Positions 1 through 8,400 of a DNA stretch of 64,000 bases are shown here, in pieces. Made by a program: the position numbers and the translations under genes. Source of the stretch: Methanosphaera sp. WGK6 (GTDB lineage: Archaea; Methanobacteriota; Methanobacteria; Methanobacteriales; Methanobacteriaceae). The stretch's first letter is position 1. Every line of letters starts with the position of its first letter. The notes beneath the pieces are model-generated. The model ran no database searches. It was given only the letters and a program-made list of their open reading frames with translations, and was not told the origin of the DNA. The DNA lies in assembly GCF_001729965.1 (NCBI RefSeq), contig NZ_JRWK01000003.1, positions 62,001 to 126,000 on the forward strand. The letters are read 5' to 3'.

Positions 1-807
1 AGGGAATTATCATTAGATAATATAAAACAAATTAAAAAGAATTCACCCATTGAAATAGAAACATTTGTTCATGGAGCAATGTGTGTAGCAATATCAGGTA
101 GGTGTTTTTTAAGTTCTTATTTCTATGATAGAAATGCTAATTGTGGTGAATGTTTACAACCATGTAGGCAGGAATGGGTTCTGAAATCTACAGAAGAAAA
201 AGAAGTGATTTTAACAACACCTGAAAATAATTCAATTGAACATTCAAGGTTATTAAGTCCACGTGATTTATGTTTAATAGAACATATTCCTGATTTAATG
301 GATGCAAAAATAGATGCATTTAAATTAGAAGGAAGAGCACGTGCTGCAGATTATGTAGCAACAGTAACGAACTGTTATAGAAGTGCAATTGATTTATACG
401 AATCTGGAAAATGGGATGAATATAGTGATGAATTATTACCTAACTGGAAGCATGAATTAAGTTCAGTATTCAATAGGGGATTTGATACTGGATTTTACTA
501 TAGAACACCTAAAAAAACTAGCTTTGATAATAAAGCAACATATAAAAAGTTAGATATTGGACAAGTAACTAATTTTTATAAGAAAATTAATGTAGCTGAA
601 ATAAAATTATGGGCTGATTTAAAGATAGGTGATACATTAATAATTCAGGGAAATAAAACTGGAAGTATAACTGAAGAAGTTAAATCGATGCAAGTTGATG
701 GTAAATCAGTTAAAGAAGCTTCAAATAAATATGTTGGAATAAAAATTAAGGGAATTGTTCGTGAAAATGATCATGTGTATAAAAAAGTACCAATAAATGA
801 GGAGTGA
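1..807 (+). CDS. Peptidase U32 family protein, C-terminal part (5' end outside window)
   Basis: The frame is open from base 1, so the gene begins upstream; 268 residues are visible. The segment around residues 22-37 (FVHGAMCVAISGRC) is the hallmark of U32 peptidases (COG0826), followed by Cys residues in NCGECLQPC that fit the conserved cysteine cluster of the family. The last ~80 residues look like the small C-terminal beta-barrel seen in many U32 proteins. Family members include collagenase-like proteases and tRNA/rRNA hydroxylation factors; which activity applies here cannot be told from this piece. It ends 6 bases before cfbC, on the same strand, so the two are probably co-transcribed. 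The first internal ATG (79) cannot be the start because the conserved motif begins before it. Confidence 0.88.
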   Translation, partial: RELSLDNIKQIKKNSPIEIETFVHGAMCVAISGRCFLSSYFYDRNANCGECLQPCRQEWVLKSTEEKEVILTTPENNSIEHSRLLSPRDLCLIEHIPDLMDAKIDAFKLEGRARAADYVATVTNCYRSAIDLYESGKWDEYSDELLPNWKHELSSVFNRGFDTGFYYRTPKKTSFDNKATYKKLDIGQVTNFYKKINVAEIKLWADLKIGDTLIIQGNKTGSITEEVKSMQVDGKSVKEASNKYVGIKIKGIVRENDHVYKKVPINEE

Positions 808-813
808 ATAGTT

Positions 814-1605
814 ATGACTTTTAAAAAAATTGCTATATATGGAAAAGGGGGAATAGGAAAATCTACAACTGTATCTAATATTGCAGCAGCATATGATGGT
901 TCAACATTTGTTATAGGTTGTGATCCTAAGGCTGATACAACAAGAACACTTGTAGGAAAACGTATCCCTACAATTTTAGATTCTATTAGAGAAAAAACAA
1001 ATCCTGATTTGGATGATATTGTATATAGTGGGTATAATAATACATTATGTGTTGAATCAGGTGGTCCTGAACCTGGGGTAGGTTGTGCTGGAAGAGGTGT
1101 TATTGTTGCAATGAAATTGCTTGATAAAGTAGGTGCTTTTGATGATAATCCTGATTTAATAATTTATGATGTTTTAGGAGATGTTGTATGTGGTGGTTTT
1201 AGTGTACCATTACGTGAAGAATATGCTGATGAGGTATATATTGTAACTAGTGGTGAGTATATGTCATTATATGCAGCTAATAATATTGCGAAAGGTATTG
1301 AAAGTTTAAATGGAAAATTAGGTGGTATTATTTGTAATTGTCGTAATGTGAAGGATGAAGTAGAAATTGTTACAGAATTTGCCTCTTTAATTTCAAGTAA
1401 AGTTATTGGTATCATTCCACGTAGTGATCTTGTACAAACTAGTGAGTTTAAGGCAAGTACGGTAGTAGAAACATTTCCTGATTCTGATCAATCAAATATA
1501 TATCATGATTTAATTGATACTATAATGGATAATGATAATTTTTCATCACCTACTCCTATGAATTCCGATGAATTTGAGAAGTTCTTTTATTCATATGTTA
1601 GTTAA
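814..1605 (+). CDS. cfbC: Ni-sirohydrochlorin a,c-diamide reductive cyclase ATP-dependent subunit (NifH-like)
   Basis: A 263-residue NifH/BchL-family ATPase. The P-loop GKGGIGKST lies at residues 10-18, and the two [4Fe-4S] ligand cysteines are C91 (in GVGCAGRG) and C126 (in DVVCGGFS); the cluster is shared by a homodimer. In methanogens without nitrogen-fixation genes the NifH homologue is CfbC, which passes electrons with ATP hydrolysis to CfbD for the six-electron reduction and ring closure in coenzyme F430 synthesis (prosthetic group of methyl-coenzyme M reductase). No nifD/K-like genes are present here, which supports CfbC over nitrogenase reductase. GAGGAGTG lies a few bases before the ATG. 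Its 3' end overlaps the convergent DUF123 gene by 8 bases. A specialised NifH-like protein of other function remains possible. Confidence 0.85.
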   Translation: MTFKKIAIYGKGGIGKSTTVSNIAAAYDGSTFVIGCDPKADTTRTLVGKRIPTILDSIREKTNPDLDDIVYSGYNNTLCVESGGPEPGVGCAGRGVIVAMKLLDKVGAFDDNPDLIIYDVLGDVVCGGFSVPLREEYADEVYIVTSGEYMSLYAANNIAKGIESLNGKLGGIICNCRNVKDEVEIVTEFASLISSKVIGIIPRSDLVQTSEFKASTVVETFPDSDQSNIYHDLIDTIMDNDNFSSPTPMNSDEFEKFFYSYVS

Positions 1606-2047
1606 ACCATTTATATGGTTTATATTCTATTTTTTTATAAGAGTTTATACAACTTTCCAGGGCATCTTCATAAGTGTCAAAATAATATAAATGTGAATTA
1701 CAATTACAGTCAGAACAGCCAAATGATTTAATATATTTTGATGTATCTTGGTTTATTTCATGGGATATTTCACATTCTATTTTTTCAGTACAGTATGTAT
1801 ATATCACTTGTTCTATTTTTGTAGTTTCATGAAGAAGTAAGTAATCAGCATGCCAATGTTTTTTCTTATCATTAGATAAATGACGTTTTATTCTATTAGA
1901 TAATGTACCTAATGCAGAACCCACATATACATAAAATCCTTTTTCAAAATCCATATTTCCTTTAGCACCAATTTTGATTGTTGTATTTTCTTTCATATTT
2001 ATTATTAAACAATAATTTCCTTTATCCGGTAAATTTTTAACATTCAT
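1598..2047 (-). CDS. DUF123 (GIY-YIG-like) protein
   Basis: A 149-residue protein matching the DUF123 family, a GIY-YIG-nuclease-like fold found alone in archaea or fused to endonuclease III. Visible features are the opening GNYCLIINMKE, the core FYVYVGSALGTLSNRIKRHL at about residues 38-57, and KKHWHADYLL with conserved His-Trp-His-Asp. Cysteines in the second half (CSDCNC) are also typical. Role unknown; a nucleic-acid or nuclease function is inferred from the fold only. It stands alone on the minus strand and overlaps the end of cfbC by 8 bases, tail to tail. No convincing Shine-Dalgarno precedes the chosen ATG, so the start is less certain. Confidence 0.8.
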   Translation of the reverse strand: MNVKNLPDKGNYCLIINMKENTTIKIGAKGNMDFEKGFYVYVGSALGTLSNRIKRHLSNDKKKHWHADYLLLHETTKIEQVIYTYCTEKIECEISHEINQDTSKYIKSFGCSDCNCNSHLYYFDTYEDALESCINSYKKIEYKPYKWFN

Positions 2048-2146
2048 ATTATCATTTAATACATTATAATTATCCTATTATTATATTTTAATAAAAATAT
2101 TATAGTTTTGTATATAAATAATAATATATCAATTAAAAATAAAAAT

Positions 2147-2488
2147 ATGATATTTATGAAATTAGGAAATTTAATTCAATATTTATTAGTCATTTTTTTA
2201 TCATTAATAATCTACCTATTCTGTGCATTTTTTGATGTAAATACTAGTTATCCTATTATTGGTCTGGAAGTGCTGTTAATTGTATTACTTTCATTGGGTC
2301 TAGTTTATATTAGTAGATTAGGTTATGATTTAGAAATATATTCAATTTATATTGTATTAGCAGTATTATTATTAACTTTCTGGTATCATTATGCATTGAT
2401 TGTTATGATTAGTCTTATATCAATGGCAATCATGGTTTGTATTAAAAAGATAACTAATAATGAATTTGATTATGAAAATATCATATAA
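2147..2488 (+). CDS. Small membrane protein, unknown
   Basis: A 113-residue protein with about four hydrophobic segments (around residues 9-26, 36-52, 64-80 and 83-98) and a short polar tail rich in Lys, Asn and Glu. No family recognised. The start is uncertain: a TTG at 2108 would add 13 polar residues, but neither start has a clear Shine-Dalgarno sequence; the ATG at 2147 places the first membrane helix close to the N terminus. The DUF371 gene follows 14 bases downstream on the same strand, so the two probably share a transcript. Confidence 0.6.
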   Translation: MIFMKLGNLIQYLLVIFLSLIIYLFCAFFDVNTSYPIIGLEVLLIVLLSLGLVYISRLGYDLEIYSIYIVLAVLLLTFWYHYALIVMISLISMAIMVCIKKITNNEFDYENII

Positions 2489-2502
2489 TAGGTGGTGGAA
2501 TT

Positions 2503-2913
2503 TTGGAGTATAGTTTTATAGCTACAGGACATGAAAATGTAACCTCCCTTCATAAATCAACTTTTGAAATAACAACAGATAAATATTTAACATTAAAAGG
2601 TGATTGTATTATTGGAGTTAATTCGGATAAAACTTTAAATGATTTGCCTGATGAATTAAAAGAACTTATAATGACTGATGATACTAAAATAGAATTAATA
2701 TTAGAAACAAATAATGCTTCTGATATTATAATTGGTTATGGTTCATCTAATCTAACTTTAAATCATCCCTCAGATATGGTTTGTCGTAAAAGTACATTTA
2801 CATGTAGTCGTACTTTAATGATAAATTCAAATAAAGCTGCTACTGATTTAAAGAAAGAATTAATAAATGATTTAAAACAAGGTTCTAATTTAAAAGTTAC
2901 TATTAGAATTTAA
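2503..2913 (+). CDS. DUF371 family protein
   Basis: A 136-residue protein recognised as DUF371, a small family found almost only in archaea. The diagnostic stretch is the first ~45 residues: ATGHENVTSLHKSTFEITTD, then LTLKGDCIIGV. The function is unknown. Translation starts at TTG: GGTGGTGG at 2491-2498 lies 4 bases upstream, the same SD-TTG arrangement seen at several other genes here. The gene follows the small membrane protein by 14 bases and is followed by U-rich tracts (2913-2950) that should end the transcript. Confidence 0.8.
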   Translation: MEYSFIATGHENVTSLHKSTFEITTDKYLTLKGDCIIGVNSDKTLNDLPDELKELIMTDDTKIELILETNNASDIIIGYGSSNLTLNHPSDMVCRKSTFTCSRTLMINSNKAATDLKKELINDLKQGSNLKVTIRI

Positions 2914-2950
2914 CTTTTTTTTAAATTTTTATAGAAATAGTTTTTTTTTA
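2914..2950 (+). terminator. Poly-T terminator after DUF371 gene
   Basis: Two plus-strand T tracts of 8-10 bases within 40 bases after the stop codon. Archaeal RNA polymerase commonly stops at such tracts without a hairpin. It also separates the plus-strand genes from the tRNA gene that converges on them. Confidence 0.5.
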
Positions 2951-2958
2951 AGTTTAAA

Positions 2959-3042
2959 TGCGGGAGACGGGAATCGAACCCGCGAAGAGACTACCTCAAT
3001 AGGCCCTCAACCTATCGCCTTTGACCGCTCGACCACCCCCGC
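2959..3042 (-). tRNA. tRNA-Leu (anticodon GAG)
   Basis: Read on the minus strand this is an 84-nt class II tRNA. The acceptor stem GCGGGGG pairs with CTCCCGC (one G-U). The anticodon stem ATAGG/CCTAT closes the loop TTGAGGG, giving anticodon GAG, which reads the Leu codons CUC and CUU. A long variable arm lies between anticodon and T stems, and the T loop has GTTCGAATC. The discriminator base is A and CCA is not encoded. No intron is seen. Confidence 0.95.
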
Positions 3043-3057
3043 ATATAAAAAAATTTT

Positions 3058-3069
3058 TTTTATATATTT
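3058..3069 (-). promoter_or_regulatory. Probable TATA box of tRNA-Leu
   Basis: On the minus strand, TAAATATATAAA is centred about 22 bases before the first base of the mature tRNA, the usual place for an archaeal TATA box serving a tRNA gene with a very short leader. The surroundings are A/T-rich, so chance resemblance is possible. Confidence 0.45.
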
Positions 3070-3189
3070 AGATGGATTTAACCAATAAAATAAATAACCT
3101 TACATAAAGGCTATTCATATCTCTTTTATTTATACTATTTATACTTTTTGGTGTAACTAGTATAAAAAGATAAAAAGAAATAAAAATAT

Positions 3190-4050
3190 TTATTCACTAT
3201 CTGCCATTCTACGCAATGACTCTGAACAAGTTTCCATAGGAATGCCTAATTCTTTTTCAACTTTACTAACATTTAATGATGAATCCATAGGTCTAGGAGC
3301 TTTTTGAACAAATTCTTCACTAGTCACTGGATTAATTAAATCTTCATTTAAATTAAATTCTTCAGCAATTTTTTTTGTAAAATCATATCTACTAATTCTA
3401 TCATTACCTGCAGTGTGGAAAATACCTGTTTTATCCTGTTTTGCAATTTCAAACATAATTTCAGCAGCATTATCCGCAAAGGTAGGTGAATTAATTTGAT
3501 CAGTCACAATATTTATAGGATTATTTTGTCTTAACTGATTAATAACCCATGTTGTAAAATTAGGTCGATTATGCCAACCATACAATACACTAACTCTGGC
3601 AATAGCCCAATTATTACTATATTGTTGTAATTGTATTTCACCATCATACTTAGATTTAGCATAAATTCCAAGTGGATTAACAGAATCCTCTTCTTTATAG
3701 TAACCATTTTTTCCATCAAATACAAAATCTGTGGAAACATAAATTATTTTAGCACCAATCTTTTCAGCAGCTTTAGCAAGATTACCTGTACCATTTCCAT
3801 TAATAGCATATGCTTTATCTATCTCATCCTCACATAAATCCACATTAGTCATAGCAGCACAATGAATAATTACATCGGGTTCATATTTTAATATGACTTG
3901 TTCAACCTCTTGCTTATTTGTAATATCACATTTAATAGTATTTTCAGTAGGATTTACATTATGTGATGAAATAAGTTCATAATCATTATCAGCAACGGCA
4001 GATAATCTTTCACCTAAAAGACCACTACCTCCAGTTATAAAGAATTTCAT
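3190..4050 (-). CDS. rmlD: dTDP-4-dehydrorhamnose reductase
   Basis: A 286-residue extended short-chain dehydrogenase. The nucleotide-binding motif GGSGLLG is at residues 7-13 and the catalytic YAKSK (Tyr-x-x-x-Lys) near residue 130; VSTDFVFDGKNG is typical of RmlD. It reduces dTDP-4-keto-L-rhamnose to dTDP-L-rhamnose, the last step of the rhamnose donor pathway, in the cytoplasm. It is transcribed divergently from rmlB with 175 bases between starts; rmlA lies 26 kb away and rmlC is not in the window. Length fits the family. It could be a related sugar-nucleotide reductase, but the neighbouring rmlB supports RmlD. Confidence 0.85.
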   Translation of the reverse strand: MKFFITGGSGLLGERLSAVADNDYELISSHNVNPTENTIKCDITNKQEVEQVILKYEPDVIIHCAAMTNVDLCEDEIDKAYAINGNGTGNLAKAAEKIGAKIIYVSTDFVFDGKNGYYKEEDSVNPLGIYAKSKYDGEIQLQQYSNNWAIARVSVLYGWHNRPNFTTWVINQLRQNNPINIVTDQINSPTFADNAAEIMFEIAKQDKTGIFHTAGNDRISRYDFTKKIAEEFNLNEDLINPVTSEEFVQKAPRPMDSSLNVSKVEKELGIPMETCSESLRRMADSE

Positions 4051-4225
4051 ATTTAATTATTAATTATTTTAAGTATAAAATTATTTTGGATAAGTATCAT
4101 ATTTAGGATTAAAAATTAATTTCACACGTTTTCAATAATTATTAATATTTTAAACAATAAAAATAATCATAATATAATGTTATTATTTATAAAAAATAAT
4201 TCAAGAATATAATTGGGTGACTACT

Positions 4226-5176
4226 TTGAAAATAATGATTACAGGTGGAGCAGGATTTATAGGCTCTAATTTTGTTCACTATATAGCAAATAAATATGAT
4301 GACTATGAAATCACAGTATTAGATAAATTAACATATGCTGGAGATATGGAAAACCTAAAAGGAGTAAATGTAAACTTCATAAAAGGAGACATAGCAAGTG
4401 AAGAAGAAGCATCAAAAGCAATGAAAGATGCAGATTATGTTGTAAACTTCGCAGCAGAAACACATGTTGATAAATCAATAACAAATCCTGCTTCATTTGT
4501 AAAATCGGATGTATTAGGTACACAAAACTTATTAGAACTAGTACGAAAATATGATGTAGAAAGATATATTCAAATCTCAACAGATGAAGTATATGGTAGT
4601 ATAATGGAAGGTTCATTTAAAGAAACAGATAATATAGATCCATCAAGTCCATATTCAGCAAGTAAAGCAGGTGGAGATTTACTAGTAAACGCATATTACA
4701 AAACTTATGATATACCAGTAATAATAACAAGAAGTAGTAATAATTTTGGACCAAGACAATTCCCAGAAAAACTAATACCATTATTCACATTAAAAGCAAT
4801 AAATAATGAACCATTACCAGTATATGGTGATGGAAAAAATGTACGTGACTGGATATACGTTGAAGATAACTGTGCAGGAGTAGATACAGTACTACATAAA
4901 GGTAAGGTTGGAGAAGTATATAATATTGGTGGAGGAAATGAGAAAAATAATCTTGAAATAACCAAATTAATACTTGAAAAACTAGGAAAACCTGAAACTC
5001 TCATACAATATGTAGAAGATCGTCTAGGTCATGATAGAAGATATTCTCTTGATGCATCAAAAACAAGGAAATTAGGATGGGAACCTAAATGGACATTTGA
5101 AGATGCAATGGAAGAAACAATAAAATGGTATAAAGAAAACGCAACAAGACTATATGATGCAGTACTAACATTATAA
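4226..5176 (+). CDS. rmlB: dTDP-glucose 4,6-dehydratase
   Basis: A 316-residue extended SDR enzyme that converts dTDP-glucose to dTDP-4-keto-6-deoxyglucose. It shows GGAGFIGSNF for NAD binding at the N terminus, STDEVYGS with the catalytic Thr-Asp-Glu triad, YSASK (Tyr/Lys) and the NNFGPRQFPEKLIP block specific to RmlB. The start is taken as TTG at 4226: GGGTGA at 4215-4220 lies 5 bases before it, and a GTG at 4217 sits inside that SD. It is divergent from rmlD, suggesting a shared control region at 4051-4225. The rhamnose donor presumably feeds surface glycans or protein glycosylation. Confidence 0.9.
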   Translation: MKIMITGGAGFIGSNFVHYIANKYDDYEITVLDKLTYAGDMENLKGVNVNFIKGDIASEEEASKAMKDADYVVNFAAETHVDKSITNPASFVKSDVLGTQNLLELVRKYDVERYIQISTDEVYGSIMEGSFKETDNIDPSSPYSASKAGGDLLVNAYYKTYDIPVIITRSSNNFGPRQFPEKLIPLFTLKAINNEPLPVYGDGKNVRDWIYVEDNCAGVDTVLHKGKVGEVYNIGGGNEKNNLEITKLILEKLGKPETLIQYVEDRLGHDRRYSLDASKTRKLGWEPKWTFEDAMEETIKWYKENATRLYDAVLTL

Positions 5177-5230
5177 TGCATCTTTTTTACTCTTTTTTTT
5201 TAAAATAATTTTTTCTATTTATTAAAACTA
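5177..5230 (+). terminator. Poly-T terminator after rmlB
   Basis: Several plus-strand T runs of 6-9 bases begin within 10 bases of the rmlB stop codon, with no strong hairpin. A typical archaeal U-tract stop. Confidence 0.45.
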
Positions 5231-5330
5231 ATTCTAGTAATAATTTATTTTTTCTAATAATGATTATAACACTTTTTTTAAAACAAGATAATATTTTTAA
5301 TTAAATTTAATTTTTTTATAGAATTTCTTC

Positions 5331-5356
5331 TAAAAAAAAATAAAAAAGAAAAAAAG
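5331..5356 (-). terminator. Poly-T terminator after the CobN-like gene
   Basis: On the minus strand this is a row of T runs (7, 6 and 9 bases) about 50-80 bases after the CobN-like stop codon, converging on the rmlB terminator. Confidence 0.45.
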
Positions 5357-5407
5357 GGGGAATTTTTATTTATTTTTGAATTGTACTTTATGTATGATTT
5401 TCTTTGT

Positions 5408-8400
5408 CTACTCTTCACGAGCACTACGTCTAGTAAATCCTAAGAAGAATAACATAGCAATTAAAACAATAGCTAATATATAACCTAAAGCAATTTCAGC
5501 TTGAGAAGATGCGGATTCTCCACCACTTTTAGCAGATACTTCATAAACAGCACCAGTAGCACTTGCAGCACCACTAGATGCAGCACTTCCTCCAGCAGAA
5601 CCTTCAGATGAAGAACTTGATGCTTGACCTAAAGCAGAATCACCAGAATTTGTGGAGTTACCGTTTCCATCACCGTTTCCAGATCCAGAACCTGAACCAG
5701 TTCCATTTCCCTGTCCGTTTCCAGATCCGCCGTTTCCACCATCGGAACCACCATTTCCACTAGAAGATCCACTCATTTGATTAATTGATTTTTCATTTGA
5801 TGAACCTTGACCATTAGTGGTATATGCTCCAGGTCCAGAGAGTTTACCTGCATCTTTATATGCATCGAAACTTTCTTTTGAAATATCAGTTCCTGTTCCA
5901 GATCCACCAGAACCTTCATTTTCATCTCCAACATTACCATTACCAGAACCTGAACCAGTACCTGAACTTCCAGTACCTAATACAGTTCCTTTTTTGGTAG
6001 CCGAATTGTATTGTTGAGAATATCTTTCTAATCCTTTAACACCCATTGATGAACCAGTAGTTAATATCCATTCATGGAGATTAACGTTACCACAGGTGTG
6101 GTGACAACATGCAACACCGTATTTATTAGCAGCATCAACATATTTTTGGATAAGGTCTTTTAATAATTTTGTATTGGATACTTTCCAATAATTATTCATT
6201 GCCAATGTCATTGCCCATCCAGTCATTGATTGGATTGAATATGATTTATAGTTAGCATCAGCTACAAGATATTCACTATATACTAATACATAAACAGTGT
6301 TTTCAAATAATTCTTGACTAATTAATCCTGTTGAGTTTCCACTAGTAGTTCTATGAATTGCTTTTCCATTTTCATCTTCTTCATATCCTTGTGTTGTGAA
6401 AATAGATTTTATTAAATTTTCATAGTTTTGTGCTAATTGGTTCCATCCACCAACTGATGATGTCATGGTTTGTAACCATTGTGGATTAGTAATAGTAGTT
6501 CTTACTTCACGACTTACTTCTTGACTTATTGTACTTGAAATAATATTATTTCTGTTACGTATATCAAGAAGCATGGTGTTTGGAATAGCTCCATGAACAT
6601 TTGCTGCGTTAAGTAATCCTCCAAACCAGTCTGTATAATCATCTGAATCAAGGTATCTCCAGGTACTATCTAAATCTTGAATTACTAAATCCACGTTAGA
6701 TAATAAGTATGCAAACAATTCTTTCTGACCAGAAATAACAACTATTTGGCCATCTGAATTTATTGTCCATGCATTGGATAATCTTGATTCATATACTGTT
6801 GCTGCTTCATATGATACTCCATCGGTTGAATTTTGCCATGATGCTATGTTGTTAAGTAAATCAGATACTCCTGTACCTTCTAATTTTGCTCCATTTAAAC
6901 CAAATAATCTGTATGTTGAATTAAATTCAGTATAATGTTTTTTAACATAATTATCATTTACACTTTCATTTAATGCATTAACTTTATTTGTTGCTTCATA
7001 GAGTAAACTTAGCCAGTAAGGGTTATTTGATACTATTGTAGCAAATACATCGATTCTTGGTCTTTGATAGATTGTACCATCAATTGTTAAAGTAAGTTCT
7101 TCAAGAGGTATTACTTCGGTACCATTTACTTTTCCACTTTGATCCCATGTAGGTTTTACTCCTAAAAGGTAGAGGAATTGTGCAAGACTTACTCCTTCTG
7201 TACGTAAGACTTCTGTACCCCAGATAATTTCTCCAACTAATTCAGGGTATGTATCTTCTCCAAGATTTGTCATGTATTTAATAAGCATTTGATTTACTGA
7301 TTCAATAGCAGAATTCCATGCTGCTTTACTTGGCATTTTAGTAGTATCACTTGAATACATGGATCTACCTGTAGGTAATACATCTGATAATGATGGTTCT
7401 CCTGATAAACCCGAAATAACATATCCTCCACTAAGAGCATTCATTATTGATTTCCATTCACGGTTATCTCGAACACCATCAATAAATGATTTAATTTGAA
7501 CAAGGTCATTATAGAAACTACTGTTTTTATCTTGATTTTGTTCAGCAGCAATTTGGGCAACATTTTCAAGACTTGTATCTTCAACTAATCTTGTCACAAT
7601 GTTTTGTAATGTTGTTTCAATAGCTGTTTGATAATCTGAAAAACTAATATCTTTTATTTTTTTATAGTAATCTCCCTCGATATTATAGTATAATGTCATA
7701 ATATCTTGAAGAATATTAGTTCTTGATGATGATATTGTTGTTATTCCTTGAATCATCTCAGTATCATTCCAAATATAACCTAAAGTATGTACTCCGTAGG
7801 TAATGGTATCTCCACTCATACTTTCAAGTGTTTCATGTATTGTGGATAACCATGCTTCAAATGCAGCTTCACTTGTCGTATAATTATACATTTTTTCTAA
7901 ATATTCATTAAATGGAAGATTAGATTTTATTGTGTAATTATAGTATGATAACATGGATTTATTCAAACTTTGAGATAGATTTAAGATATTACTTCTACTT
8001 ATTATAGTAAGATTTATATCATTTAAATCTATTCCATCCCAATATAATTCAATATTTTGACTCATTTTTAAGAAATTAGGTGATGGGAAACTACTATTTG
8101 TAGTAGTTATATTTAAAATAACTTCTTTATAGTATTGTATGTTACTACTATCACCTACTTTTTTATTTTCTTCATATTGGGTAATAGCATTTTCAAGTTG
8201 AGAATATTCTCCATATAATGTAGCAGCAGTTGTTACTGGTGTCATATGAGTTATTACTTGTGCAAAGCTTCTTTCTTTAGCAGTCATACCTTCCCCAGGG
8301 TTTGAAACAATATAAGGGTATATAATTGGTGTTTCAATTAATTGGAATGGCCAATCACTGGATTGAAGACCAAGAGTACGTCCTGGTAACCATTCTAATG

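Noticed and set aside
814-1605. Nitrogenase iron protein (nifH)
   Set aside because: No nif genes nearby; NifH-like proteins in such methanogens are CfbC of F430 synthesis.
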